Shown: one piece after another, positions 16,439 to 26,053 of the stretch | How positions within the stretch are numbered: position 1 is the first letter of the stretch | How the letters are laid out: each line of letters starts with the position of its first letter | Source: Terriglobia bacterium | GTDB taxonomy: Bacteria > Acidobacteriota > Terriglobia > UBA7540 | DNA length: 33,718 nt | NCBI GenBank assembly: GCA_030038235.1 | Contig: JASHPE010000035.1 | Span: 1-33,718 of the forward strand | Direction of reading: 5' to 3' | Position numbers and translations under genes: made by a program | Notes under the pieces: generated by a model | Databases searched by the model: none | What the model was told of the DNA's origin: nothing | The model's input: the letters and a program-made list of their open reading frames with translations, nothing else

Positions 16439-16495
16439 GGGGATCCGGGGTTCGGGGTCCGGGGTTCGCAACCGCGGACCGAACACCGAAAACCG
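16439..16495. repeat. Heptamer repeat GGGGTTC with opposing arm, copy 2
   Basis: A shorter version of the element at 15769-15838: ggggatccggggttcgggg units, then gcaaccgcgg and the accgaac/accgaaa arm. It lies downstream of repeat R copy 2, whereas copy 1 lies upstream of R copy 1. The pair did not therefore arise by simple tandem duplication of one block. Confidence 0.82.
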
Positions 16496-16751
16496 CCGCC
16501 AGTTGCCGCGGGCTCCAGACGACCAGTCGAGCGCAGAGGCTCGGACTCGGAGGCAAGGAAAGGCAGGGGTTCGATTCTCACAGCCTTCGATACCACCTGA
16601 AGGACCGAAGAGTAAAGGTGTATGACGTTCCGAATGTTTACATTGTTTGGAACGCTTTCTTTTCAGCACGGGAGAGTGTGGGCGTGGTGGTCGCGAGGAC
16701 CTCAACCGCGATGTCGCGCCACCCCCGGACAGTCGGCCTCGCGACGTGCCT
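16496..16751. other. Gene-free stretch downstream of the Gloeo_Verruco-repeat gene
   Basis: No credible coding sequence is seen. A segment at about 16563-16600 (ggggttcgattctcac, later tacca) recalls the T-arm and 3' end of a tRNA, but no matching acceptor strand or anticodon arm can be found upstream. A hairpin at 16627-16653 is listed separately. Confidence 0.5.
16627..16653. terminator. Possible terminator hairpin downstream of the Gloeo_Verruco-repeat gene
   Basis: The two-part stem GTTCC, AATGT / ACATT, GGAAC has a 2-nt apical loop and small internal loops. A T-rich run (gctttctttt) follows on the + strand, and a weaker one (cctttactctt) follows on the minus strand. It lies about 100 bp past the stop of the minus-strand gene. 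The better T-tract is on the strand without a nearby gene, so the call is tentative. Confidence 0.4.
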
Positions 16752-18296
16752 TTAGGGAAGCACCCTGAAGGGCACGTTGCTTCGGAGCGTGCCGTAGGGC
16801 GTGGTTACTTTGACCTCGCCCGAAGTCGCACCTGCGGGCACAGTGGTGGTGATCAGCGAACGCGAGACGATAGTAAAGCTTGCCGCGGTACCGCTGAACG
16901 TGACACTCGTCGCGCTTTCCAGATTCGTTCCCAGGATGTTGACCGCGGCCCCGACCGCTGCGGAGCCGGGCTCGGCTTCCACGAATTCGTGGAGACCTAC
17001 CGACAAGCTGAAGACAGTGCCGCAGCCGAGCGCGGCGCACCGTGTGCTCGATTCGCCACCGCCATAGGTCGTCCCGTACAACGTCCCGTTGGTGTCCTCC
17101 GTTATGACGCCAGTGGGCAGACTACCGTCGGCGCAGTTGGCCTGCGAGCAAAAATTGTAGAGCGTCGTAAGCGTGCCGCTTAGGGTGATCTTGAAAATTG
17201 TGCCGCCGTAGTTGCTCTCGTCGTTGTAAAGGCCGCCTTTGTAGGTGGTCCCGTAAAGATTACCATCCGTGGCCTGAATGACTCCCGCGTAAGGCTCGGC
17301 CCCGTCAGCGCAATTGCTTTGCGAGCAGAAGCTGTGGAGCGTGGTCAGGACACCTTGGGGAGTGATTCTAAAGACAGTGCCACCCCCATTCGCGCTGTCG
17401 CCGTCGTACGTCGTCGTGCCGTAAAAGTTACCATCCGTCGCTTGCACCAGCGGCCCTTGCGGATCCTCACCGTCCGGGCACCCGGTTGCCGAACAAAAGC
17501 TGTAAAGGACCGTGAAGTTCCCGGCAGGGGTTATTTTGAAAACGGTGCCACAGCCGTCCTTGTCCTCGCACCCGCTGCCCGTCCCGCCCTCGGCCGTCAC
17601 CCCATAGAAGTTACCGTCGGCCGCTTGGATGAGGCCGGCGGACGGGAGAGCCCCGCCCCCGCAGGGAACTCGCTCGCAGAAGCTGTGAAGCGTAGTAACC
17701 GTTCCGTTCGGGGTGAGCTCAAAGACCTCGCCAGAGCCGTAGGCTCCCCCTTCGTAGCTGGTGCCGTAAAAGTTCCCGTTCGTAGCCTGGATCAAGGCCG
17801 CCTGAGGTAAGGCGCCATCCGAGTCGTCGAAGCTTACCAGCGTGGTGAGAGCCCCGGCCGAACTGAGCGTGAAGGCCGTACCACAGCCTCCCGGCTGGCA
17901 AGAGCTGCCTCCAGAGGCTGTTGTGCCGTAGAAGTTTCCGTCGGTCCCCTGAAGGAGACCCGCGTAAGGGTCATAGCCGTCCGGACAGCCCGTTTGGGAG
18001 CAAAACCTGTAGAGGGTTCTCAGCGATCCCTCCAGCGTGATCTTGAAGGCCGTACCATGGCCGGAATGTCCGCCGAAGACGGTCGTCCCGTACAGGTTCC
18101 CGTCCGTGCCCTGGACCAGCCCCGCCCAGGGGACCTCACCGTCGTCGCAGTTCGTTTGGGAGCAAAAGCTGTACAACGATATGAAAGTTTGTGCTGGCGC
18201 CGCAATCGCCGCCGCGGCATAGACCGTAAAGATCGCACAGCCCATCTTCCACCAGCTTGGTGCGCGAAGGCGGAACGCTCGCTTACTCTGTCTCAT
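16752..18296 (-). CDS. Secreted Gloeo_Verruco-repeat protein with C-terminal TIG/IPT domain
   Basis: A 514-residue protein with an N-terminal signal peptide (MGCAIFTVYAAAAIAAPAQT after a basic start). Seven repeats of about 55-60 residues follow, each with a phrase like GLVQGTDGNLYGTTVFGG and then GT.FKIT..G.L.TLYSF. Most repeats add a CSQTNC.DG cysteine pair that could form a disulfide outside the cell; repeat three lacks it. The last 80 residues (AAVGAAVNILGTNLESATSV onwards) form an immunoglobulin-like TIG domain. The repeat probably folds as a beta-propeller or similar (inference). The role is unknown; surface display or polysaccharide contact is possible. It is divergent from guaB, with a MITE-like element in the shared upstream region. 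Confidence 0.85.
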   Translation of the reverse strand: MRQSKRAFRLRAPSWWKMGCAIFTVYAAAAIAAPAQTFISLYSFCSQTNCDDGEVPWAGLVQGTDGNLYGTTVFGGHSGHGTAFKITLEGSLRTLYRFCSQTGCPDGYDPYAGLLQGTDGNFYGTTASGGSSCQPGGCGTAFTLSSAGALTTLVSFDDSDGALPQAALIQATNGNFYGTSYEGGAYGSGEVFELTPNGTVTTLHSFCERVPCGGGALPSAGLIQAADGNFYGVTAEGGTGSGCEDKDGCGTVFKITPAGNFTVLYSFCSATGCPDGEDPQGPLVQATDGNFYGTTTYDGDSANGGGTVFRITPQGVLTTLHSFCSQSNCADGAEPYAGVIQATDGNLYGTTYKGGLYNDESNYGGTIFKITLSGTLTTLYNFCSQANCADGSLPTGVITEDTNGTLYGTTYGGGESSTRCAALGCGTVFSLSVGLHEFVEAEPGSAAVGAAVNILGTNLESATSVTFSGTAASFTIVSRSLITTTVPAGATSGEVKVTTPYGTLRSNVPFRVLP

Positions 18297-18411
18297 TGGA
18301 TATGTCTCCGATCTGGCATTCCCGACTGGGGCCGTCTTCGCTCACTACGGATAAAGGGGTCCTCATGACTGGCGCCTCAACTATGCGCTTCGGCCAGCCC
18401 GCTGTCAAAAT

Positions 18412-18580
18412 TATTGAGCTCGCAAAATATAGTGACGCCGAACTATCGTAGTGCGGGCATCATGCCCGCTTTGCGCGGGCGTTTCGTCCGCGCCAGGGCT
18501 GAGGCGAGACGCCTCAGCTACAGCGGGCGGGACGGCCGCGCTACGTCGTCAACCCGCACTATGTTTTGCGAGCCTCAATA
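18412..18580. mobile_element. MITE-like element with 23-24 bp terminal inverted repeats
   Basis: The left end (18412-18434, tattgagctcgcaaaatata) and the right end (18557-18580) are inverted copies with one substitution and one inserted base. Next to the TIRs, gtgcggg and cccgcac continue the pairing. The centre holds the gcgggcat/atgcccgc and gggctgaggcgagacgcctcagc hairpins and the cagcgggcgggacggccgcgctacg module. It is 169 bp and contains no gene, so it would need a transposase supplied in trans. No clear target-site duplication was found. Confidence 0.72.
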
Positions 18581-18606
18581 GTCGAGGGATGATGACGAAA
18601 GACTGA

Positions 18607-18649
18607 CGACCGTCGCGTGACGGTCGTGACGCTCGTGACGGCGGTGACC
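18607..18649. promoter_or_regulatory. Palindrome and 9-bp direct repeats upstream of the guaB promoter
   Basis: CGACCGTC (18607-18614) and GACGGTCG (18619-18626) form an 8-bp inverted repeat with a 4-bp spacer. Overlapping it, gtgacggtc, gtgacgctc and gtgacggcg repeat every 9 bp, with a further partial unit up to the -35 box. The position, about 30-50 bp upstream of the -35, would suit an activator or repressor site. No known operator is recognised. Confidence 0.5.
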
Positions 18650-18654
18650 TCCTA

Positions 18655-20185
<1,531 letters not shown>

Positions 20186-20265
20186 CAGGAGCGCTGGAAT
20201 AGCGCCGGCCAGTACCCGGCCGCCGGCTTCACTCCGGGGAGTGGCGTCATTTGCGATGTGGACTG

Positions 20266-20373
20266 CCTTTTGGAAGCACGTCATTCCCGCGAAAGCGGGA
20301 ATCCAATCTGCAGGGTCTTGGAAAATGCGATGCTGGATTCCCGCTGCCGCGGGAATGACGTGTTTCCAAAAGG
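20266..20373. repeat. dRS3-like inverted repeat element downstream of guaB
   Basis: The outer arms ccttttggaa / ttccaaaagg enclose cacgtcattcccgcgaaagc on the left and its near-complement on the right. The centre contains two short hairpins with attccc...gggaat cores, as in Neisseria dRS3-type and similar repeats. In translation it produces the phrase VIPAKAGIQ, a common artefact of such elements. It is about 108 bp, lies between guaB and the VanZ-like gene and may also act as a terminator. Confidence 0.82.
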
Positions 20374-20412
20374 GATTCTCATACCAAATGACGCCGGCCC
20401 CACATCCGCGTT

Positions 20413-20943
20413 ATGACAGATAGCCCGCCGTCTGCGAGCCGACGCGCCCGCCGATTCCGCTGGATCATGATCGCGGCCTGGGCGGGCTTGATCTTCTACC
20501 TCTCCACCTCGGGCTTCGGCGCATCGTTCACCCGGTGGCTGCTCTACGTGATCCTCGATCTGCTGCGAATCACCGTCTCCCCGCAAACCTTCGAATTGCT
20601 GCACGTGGGCCTCCGCAAGCTCGCGCACCTCACGGAGTACGCAGTATTCAGCCTGCTGATCTATGCGGGCTTTCTCGAGACGGCTGATTTCGAGTGGCGT
20701 CCGCATCTCGCGCTGCGCAGCATCGTGATCGCCGGGCTCTACTCGCTGACCGACGAGTATCACCAATCATTCGTCGTCGGCCGGACAGCGTCGCTGGTCG
20801 ATTGCGGAATCGACACGATCGGCGCGTCGCTCGCCACCCTGGTTGTCCTCGGCTGGGACCGTTGGCGTCAGACCAGCAGAAGAAGAAAGGCCGCAGCGGC
20901 GGCGAGCGCGGCGCCCGCCGCAAAAGGCGTCGCAGGGCTGTAG
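20413..20943 (+). CDS. VanZ-like membrane protein
   Basis: A 176-residue integral membrane protein with about four transmembrane helices (from WIMIAAWAGLIFYLSTSGFG through to DTIGASLATLVVLGW). The two VanZ signatures are present: KLAHLTEYAVFSLLIY near residue 75 and DEYHQSFVVGRTASLVDCGI near 115. VanZ itself gives low-level teicoplanin resistance, but most family members are of unknown cell-envelope function, so no resistance claim is made. The last 25 residues are Ala/Arg/Lys-rich and overlap the end of the converging MFS gene by 76 bp. Confidence 0.88.
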   Translation: MTDSPPSASRRARRFRWIMIAAWAGLIFYLSTSGFGASFTRWLLYVILDLLRITVSPQTFELLHVGLRKLAHLTEYAVFSLLIYAGFLETADFEWRPHLALRSIVIAGLYSLTDEYHQSFVVGRTASLVDCGIDTIGASLATLVVLGWDRWRQTSRRRKAAAAASAAPAAKGVAGL

Positions 20944-22106
20944 GCTCGCCAGAGCCAGCCCGCCAGCAAGCTTGCGGGAAGCGCCGCGGCCGCGGTGACC
21001 CAGTTGAAAATCCCGTAGACCGATGCCAGACTGCCCTGCGGCGCGAGGTCGGCAATCCATGCTCTCATCACGCCTTCGGTCAGCGCGTAGTACAGCCCGT
21101 ACACCGGGAACGCCGCCCATGCAACCCAGGCGTGTGGCGCGAGCGCGAAAGCGAGATAGACCGCAGCGTAGATGAGGTATCCGCCAGCCACCAGCCACCG
21201 CCGCGGCGCGCGGTCCGAGAGCGATCCGAGCGGCCAGCTCAGCAACGTGTAAACTGTGTTAAACACCAGACCGAGCAGGGGCGCGTACGCCGCGCGCACG
21301 CCCAGATTTTGCGCGCGCAAGACCAGAAACAAATCCGACGAGTTGCCGAGAGCGAACACCGCCAGTGCCGTGAACATCAGGATCAGGCGCCCGCGATGCT
21401 GGCCTAACCCCACAATCGCCGGCGTTCCTTCCGCGGCATCGGGCATCGACGATTTCGCGCGCTCTCCCGGCCGGATTTCACGCACCGCGAACCAGGCAAG
21501 CAGGATCGTGATCAAACCGGGAATCCCCGCGAGCCAGAACACCGTCCGGGCGCTCGCGTGCAGGACCAGCACCAAAACCGCGGCGCTGAGAGGTCCGATG
21601 ATGGCGCCGGCCGTGTCCATCGCCTGATGAAAACCGAAGGCCGTACCACGCGCGGCCGGGGTCACCGAGTCGGCGATCAGCGCGTCGCGCGCAGGCGCTC
21701 GAAATCCTTTTGAGCCTCGGTCGGTGAGGCGAATCCAGAAGACCTGGCGCCAGCTTGTGGAGATCGCGAGCAAAGGCTTGGCAAGGTTGGCCAGCGTGTA
21801 GCCGGCGGCGGCCAGCGGCTTGCGGCGGCGAAGGCGGTCGGAGAAGAATCCGGAGAACAGTCGTATGAAGCTCGAGGCACTTTCCGCAGCACCCTCGATG
21901 AAACCGAAGGCCATAGTGCCTGCGCCGAGCACGCTGACCAGGAACTGCGGCAACAGCCAGTAGGCTGCTTCGCTCGCGGCGTCGTTGCACAAAGCCACGA
22001 GGCCGAGCACCTGCACATTGCGCGGGAGATTGATGAACGACGTGCGTTCCGCGGCGGCCTTCGCGCCTTCGGCGGGATGGGTGTTGGGCTCCGTCGGCTG
22101 CGGCAC
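20868..22106 (-). CDS. MFS transporter
   Basis: A 412-residue major facilitator protein with about 12 predicted helices. Family motif A appears as FSGFFSDRLRRRKPLAAAGY near residue 85 and again in the second half as PLGSLSDRAPRRWLVAGGY, the usual internal duplication. TDRGSKGFRAPARDALIAD suggests the subgroup of uncharacterised MFS exporters with the R.PARDALI signature. The substrate is unknown. The start is GTG. It is separated from the upstream ribosomal operon on the same strand by the rplQ terminator. Confidence 0.9.
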   Translation of the reverse strand: MPQPTEPNTHPAEGAKAAAERTSFINLPRNVQVLGLVALCNDAASEAAYWLLPQFLVSVLGAGTMAFGFIEGAAESASSFIRLFSGFFSDRLRRRKPLAAAGYTLANLAKPLLAISTSWRQVFWIRLTDRGSKGFRAPARDALIADSVTPAARGTAFGFHQAMDTAGAIIGPLSAAVLVLVLHASARTVFWLAGIPGLITILLAWFAVREIRPGERAKSSMPDAAEGTPAIVGLGQHRGRLILMFTALAVFALGNSSDLFLVLRAQNLGVRAAYAPLLGLVFNTVYTLLSWPLGSLSDRAPRRWLVAGGYLIYAAVYLAFALAPHAWVAWAAFPVYGLYYALTEGVMRAWIADLAPQGSLASVYGIFNWVTAAAALPASLLAGWLWRAYSPATPFAAGAALAAAAAFLLLLV

Positions 22107-22140
22107 AGAGGGGCTCTCTCGGGAGAATTGCGAAGCTCAG

Positions 22141-22173
22141 AAAAGCAAAGAGCGCCGCAGAACATGCGGCGCC
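22141..22173 (-). terminator. Intrinsic terminator of the spc-alpha operon
   Basis: On the minus strand GCGCCGCA, loop TGTTC and TGCGGCGC form a perfect 8-bp stem, followed by TCTTTGCTTTTC. It lies about 30 bp after the rplQ stop and ends the operon before the MFS gene. Confidence 0.8.
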
Positions 22174-22201
22174 CCGGATGTCTCGAAAGTCGGGAGTAAG
22201 G

Positions 22202-22687
22202 CTATTTCTCCTTGTCCGATTCGCCTTCCTCGCGCGGCCCCGCCTTCTCCTGGGCGGCCTGCGCCTCTTCCACGGCCTTGCGCTTGCGCTCGCTGCGGCG
22301 CGCGCGCTCCTCGGCGCGTTTCTGCAGAACCTCGTTCCCGACGATCTCCAGCACAGCCGTGTCGGCGCCGTCGCCCTTGCGCCAGCCGACCGGTACGATC
22401 CTGGTGTAGCCGCCTGATCTAGCCTCGAAGCGCTTGGCCACGTCGTCAAAGAGCTTCTTCACGGCAGCAGCCGCCAGCAGATAGCTCGCAGCCTGCCGGC
22501 GCGCGTGCAAATCGCCGCGTTTGCCGAGGGTGATGATGTGCTCAGCCTGGTCGCGGGCAGCCTTGGCCTTGGCGACCGTGGTCTCGATACGCTCCTCGAG
22601 GATCAGCGAAGTCACCAGATTCCGCAGCAGCGCACGGCGATGCGAGGTGTTGCGGCTGAGTTTACGTCCGTAGTTCCGATGGCGCAT
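22202..22687 (-). CDS. rplQ: 50S ribosomal protein L17
   Basis: bL17 lies near the peptide exit tunnel of the large subunit. The 161-residue protein has the canonical start [20 protein letters not shown] and the segment [18 protein letters not shown]. It is longer than the usual 120-130 residues because of a charged C-terminal tail (from about residue 125, rich in Glu, Arg and Lys). It follows rpoA with a 2-bp gap, the usual order at the end of the alpha operon. Confidence 0.97.
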   Translation of the reverse strand: MRHRNYGRKLSRNTSHRRALLRNLVTSLILEERIETTVAKAKAARDQAEHIITLGKRGDLHARRQAASYLLAAAAVKKLFDDVAKRFEARSGGYTRIVPVGWRKGDGADTAVLEIVGNEVLQKRAEERARRSERKRKAVEEAQAAQEKAGPREEGESDKEK

Positions 22688-22689
22688 GG

Positions 22690-23796
22690 CTATTGTCCTG
22701 CCTCCGTGGGCGCCGCCAAATCTTCTTCATCGTCCTCATCGATATCATCGATGTCCGAGAAGCTCGTGGACGCCGACGGCAGTCCGCCCGCAGGTATAAT
22801 CGGGGCGCCGCGCTCGTCGAATTTCATGCCGAGGCTCAAACCCATGTTCGCCAGGATTTCCTTGATCTCGTTCAGGGATTTACGGCCGAAATTCTTGGTC
22901 TTGAGCATCTCCGGCTCGGTCCTGCGCACCAACTCGCGAATGGTGGTGATGTTGGCGTTCTTCAGGCAATTGTAGGAGCGCACAGAAAGCTCGAGCTCTT
23001 CGACTGAGCGATCCAGATTCTCCGAGCCCTTTCCAAATGACTGGACCGGCAGCCCGGGAGACGGGGCGGGAGCGGCTTCCACGTCGATGGCCTCCGGCTC
23101 CTCTTCAAAGTTAATGAATATCGTCATGTGGTCCTTGATGAGTTTGGCTGCGAGTCCAACCGCGTCGGCGGCCGTGACAGCGCCGTTGGTCCAAACCTCA
23201 AGGTTCAGCTTGTCGTAGTCGGTCATCTGCCCGAGGCGCGCCGCATCCACGGTGTAGTTGACTTTGCGAACCGGCGAATGGACGGAATCCACGGGAATGT
23301 AGCCGATCGGCAAATCCTCGTCGTAGTTCTTTTCGGCGGAGACATAGCCGCGCCCGCTTTTGACCCGCATCTCCACCTCGAGCTTTCCGCCCTCGCTCAC
23401 CGTGCCGATGTAGACGTCCTTGTCGAGAATCTCGATGTCGGGATCCTCCTGAATCATGCGCGACGTCACTTCGCCGGGCTGATCGACCCTCAGGTACATC
23501 GTCTTCGGCCCGTCCACATGCATCTTGAGGGGGATCTGCTTGAGGTTGAGAATAATGTCGGTTGCGTCCTCCACCACGCCCGAAATGAGCGAAAACTCGT
23601 GGAGAACACCCTCAATGCGGACCGCTGTGATGGCCGCGCCCTCAATCGAGGAGAGCAGCACGCGCCGCAGCGCATTTCCGATAGTGGTGCCGAAGCCGCG
23701 CTCGAATGGCTGCGCGCTAAAGCTGCCGTATTTGTCGGTAAGCGTATCGGTGTGGCTCTCCAGCCGCTTGGGTTTCTGAAATCCCTTCCAAAGCAT
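22690..23796 (-). CDS. rpoA: RNA polymerase alpha subunit
   Basis: Alpha dimerises to start RNA polymerase assembly and contacts activators and UP elements. The N-terminal domain (about 1-235) includes [20 protein letters not shown]. The C-terminal domain (about 255-320) has [17 protein letters not shown] and [19 protein letters not shown]. At 368 residues it exceeds the typical 330 or so; the extra part is an acidic tail ([13 protein letters not shown] near 350). Upstream is rpsD after 64 bp, and downstream is rplQ after 2 bp. Confidence 0.98.
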   Translation of the reverse strand: MLWKGFQKPKRLESHTDTLTDKYGSFSAQPFERGFGTTIGNALRRVLLSSIEGAAITAVRIEGVLHEFSLISGVVEDATDIILNLKQIPLKMHVDGPKTMYLRVDQPGEVTSRMIQEDPDIEILDKDVYIGTVSEGGKLEVEMRVKSGRGYVSAEKNYDEDLPIGYIPVDSVHSPVRKVNYTVDAARLGQMTDYDKLNLEVWTNGAVTAADAVGLAAKLIKDHMTIFINFEEEPEAIDVEAAPAPSPGLPVQSFGKGSENLDRSVEELELSVRSYNCLKNANITTIRELVRRTEPEMLKTKNFGRKSLNEIKEILANMGLSLGMKFDERGAPIIPAGGLPSASTSFSDIDDIDEDDEEDLAAPTEAGQ

Positions 23797-23860
23797 CCTG
23801 CATTACCTCCAATCCCTTGATCGCCCCGATTCCACCAGTTCCAGCCGCGGGCACGCTCGT

Positions 23861-24490
23861 TTACTTCGAGTAGAGCTCGACAATCATCTGCTCCTGAAGC
23901 GGGAAGTTGACGTCTTCGCGCTTGGGCAACGAAAGCACCTTGCCCTTCATGGTCGCGCGATCGAATTGCAACCAGCTCGGCAGCGAGCGGCCGCCGGCAA
24001 GATCCAGTGAACGCTCCATCACGGGCATCTGACGGCTGCTTTCGCGGACCGCGATCTCCTGCCCGGGCACGACCTGGTACGAAGGGATGGTCACCTTGTC
24101 GTCCGCCACGCGGATATGTCCGTGACGCACCAACTGTCGCGCGGCAGCACGCGAAGGAGCCAATCCCAGGCGATAGATCACATTATCCAGCCTGCGCTCA
24201 AGCATCTGGAGCAACGCCTCACCCGTGATTCCCTTGCTGGCGGCCGCGTCCTCGAAATATCCGCGGAATTGACTCTCCACAATCCCATACAGCCGCCGCG
24301 CCTTCTGCTTCTCACGCAACTGCAGACCGTAGCCGACAACCTTCGGCTTTCTGGACTTGCCGTGCTGGCCAGGCGCGAAGTTCCGCTTCTCGATGGCACA
24401 CTTGTCCGTCAGGCAGCGCTGGCCCTTGAGAAAGAGCTTTAATCCTTCGCGCCGGCATAGCCGGCATACCGCGTCACGATACCTCGCCAA
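23861..24490 (-). CDS. rpsD: 30S ribosomal protein S4
   Basis: uS4 is an early 16S rRNA binder and, in many bacteria, a translational regulator of the alpha operon. The 209-residue protein has the zinc-binding form: CRLC near residue 9 and two further cysteines near 26 and 31 (QRCLTDKC). The S4 RNA-binding domain is at [20 protein letters not shown]. No S4 binding site could be recognised by eye in the leader regions. Confidence 0.98.
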   Translation of the reverse strand: MARYRDAVCRLCRREGLKLFLKGQRCLTDKCAIEKRNFAPGQHGKSRKPKVVGYGLQLREKQKARRLYGIVESQFRGYFEDAAASKGITGEALLQMLERRLDNVIYRLGLAPSRAAARQLVRHGHIRVADDKVTIPSYQVVPGQEIAVRESSRQMPVMERSLDLAGGRSLPSWLQFDRATMKGKVLSLPKREDVNFPLQEQMIVELYSK

Positions 24491-24602
24491 GCTAACCTCC
24501 CACTCCTTGTCCGTACATTACGCAAATTACACAGATTTCAGTTTCCGCAGTCCGTGGACCGCGCAAGCTGCAGTTTTCACTTCGCCAGCAGGTTCCGTCC
24601 CG

Positions 24603-25010
24603 TCATACCCTGCGTCGCTTCGGCGGACGACAGCCGTTGTGAGGAATCGGCGTGACGTCGCGAATCAATCGCACGTCGAGCCCCGCCGTCGCCAGGGCGC
24701 GCACCGCAGATTCGCGTCCGGCCCCCGGACCCTTGACCCGGACCTCAACCGTCCTCATCCCGTGATCGCGCGCGCTGTTGGCAGCTCGAGACGCCGCCTG
24801 TTGTGCGGCAAAGGGCGTTCCCTTGCGCGACCCCTTGAACCCGAGGGAACCGGCACTGGACCAGCAAACCATGCGTCCGTCAGGATCGGTGATGGCAACG
24901 AGCGTGTTGTTGAAGCTTGCCTGCACGTGTACCACTCCGTGCGGGACGATTCGCTTTTCCTTCTTCTTAAAAACCTTCTTCTTTCCGGTCTTGGCAGCCG
25001 CCTTCGCCAT
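24603..25010 (-). CDS. rpsK: 30S ribosomal protein S11
   Basis: uS11 sits on the platform of the small subunit near the E site. The 135-residue protein has a Lys-rich N-terminal extension, then [31 protein letters not shown] and the conserved end [21 protein letters not shown] 112-bp gap before rpsD contains gcaaattacacagattt on the + strand, a phrase like those in simple dispersed repeats, but no gene. Confidence 0.98.
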   Translation of the reverse strand: MAKAAAKTGKKKVFKKKEKRIVPHGVVHVQASFNNTLVAITDPDGRMVCWSSAGSLGFKGSRKGTPFAAQQAASRAANSARDHGMRTVEVRVKGPGAGRESAVRALATAGLDVRLIRDVTPIPHNGCRPPKRRRV

Positions 25011-25033
25011 GTTCCCTCATTTCGCCTTTGATC

Positions 25034-25420
25034 TTATGTCTTCGCCGTCGCGCGTTTCTTGTTCGCCACCGTACCCTTGCGCGGACCCTTGCGAGTACGC
25101 GCGTTGGTGTGCGTACGCTGGCCGCGCACCGGAAGATTGCGGCGGTGGCGCAGTCCGCGATAGGAACCGATTTCGATCAAGCGCCGGATACTGAGCGCCA
25201 CTTCTTTGCGCAGATCGCCTTCTACCCCGCCATCCTCCTCGATGACCTGGCGAATCCTGTTCACTTCGTCATCGCTGAGATCCTTAACCGTCTTGCCGGC
25301 ATCCACTCCGGCGCGTGACAGAATCGAGAGCGCGCGGGCGCGTCCGATGCCGTAAATGTACGTCAGACCGATTTCTGCGCGCTTCGTGCGCGGCAGGTCG
25401 ACTCCCGCTATACGTGCCAT
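25034..25420 (-). CDS. rpsM: 30S ribosomal protein S13
   Basis: uS13 sits in the head of the small subunit and contacts the P-site tRNA and the large subunit. The 128-residue protein reads [20 protein letters not shown], then [38 protein letters not shown] and a basic tail. It precedes rpsK by 23 bp. Confidence 0.98.
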   Translation of the reverse strand: MARIAGVDLPRTKRAEIGLTYIYGIGRARALSILSRAGVDAGKTVKDLSDDEVNRIRQVIEEDGGVEGDLRKEVALSIRRLIEIGSYRGLRHRRNLPVRGQRTHTNARTRKGPRKGTVANKKRATAKT

Positions 25421-25450
25421 TCTTGCCTCCCAAAGCTCCCGCTGGCGATC

Positions 25451-25564
25451 CTACCCCTGGCGCTGCTTGTGCTTGGGGTTCTCGCAGATCACCCTCACCA
25501 CGCCGCCGCGGCGGATGATCTTGCACTTGCTGCAAATCTTGCGAACCGATGAACGTACTTTCAT
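25451..25564 (-). CDS. rpmJ: 50S ribosomal protein L36
   Basis: This 37-residue protein is complete: it starts [20 protein letters not shown] and ends with the [14 protein letters not shown] segment. The zinc site is C-x2-C, C and H, so this is the zinc-containing form. It has the standard position between infA and rpsM and a clear ggaggac ribosome site just upstream of the ATG. Confidence 0.97.
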   Translation of the reverse strand: MKVRSSVRKICSKCKIIRRGGVVRVICENPKHKQRQG

Positions 25565-25661
25565 GTCCTCCGCCTTGTTGCCGGCAAACGCGGATTTGCC
25601 AGGTGACAATGCGAGCAGCAGCCCGGCCAATCCCTAAACTGCCGCGCCTGCGCGCCGATGG

Positions 25662-25880
25662 CTACTTGAAGCGATACGTGATGCGCCCGCGCGTCAGATC
25701 GTAGGGCGAGAGTTCCACCTGCACACGATCGCCCGGCAGGATGCGGATGAAGTTCTTACGCATCTGGCCGGAAATGTGAGCCAGCACCTGGTGCTTGTTC
25801 TCGAGTTCCACCCTGAACATGGCGTTCGGCAGCGGCTCAATGACCGTCGCCATCACTTCAATTGCTTCTTCCTTTGCCAT
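25662..25880 (-). CDS. infA: Translation initiation factor IF-1
   Basis: IF-1 blocks the A site of the 30S subunit during initiation. The 72-residue OB-fold protein has [39 protein letters not shown] and [15 protein letters not shown], the full family pattern. GGAG lies 5 nt before the ATG. The 173 bp upstream to map hold no recognisable gene or repeat. Confidence 0.98.
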   Translation of the reverse strand: MAKEEAIEVMATVIEPLPNAMFRVELENKHQVLAHISGQMRKNFIRILPGDRVQVELSPYDLTRGRITYRFK

Positions 25881-26053
25881 AAACTCCGAAATGACAAACC
25901 AGCCCGAGTGGCTTAACCGATGCTCTCAGATGCATGCGCTTAACTGGATGGACTTACCCGCCTGAAAATTAGATGTCCACCAGCGCAGTGACGTTTCGGC
26001 CTTTAAGAGCCGCCTGAACCGGACCTCGCGCGGTGCGAAGCCCAATAACCTGA

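Noticed and set aside
15988-16596. 202-codon minus-strand open frame in the repeat gap
   Set aside because: It consists of translated dispersed repeats (phrases such as RTRANPR and EPRTPNPG), with no ribosome site or domain.
16545-16600. Possible tRNA 3' half (ggggttcgattctcac ... tacca)
   Set aside because: The T-stem pairs poorly, and no acceptor, D-arm or anticodon arm can be assembled upstream.
20241-20423. 60-codon frame containing VIPAKAGIQ
   Set aside because: This phrase is the usual translation artefact of dRS3-like repeats; the frame is the repeat itself.
24491-24602. Small gene or riboswitch in the rpsK-rpsD gap
   Set aside because: Only a simple AT-rich phrase resembling dispersed repeats is visible; no frame or recognisable RNA fold was found.
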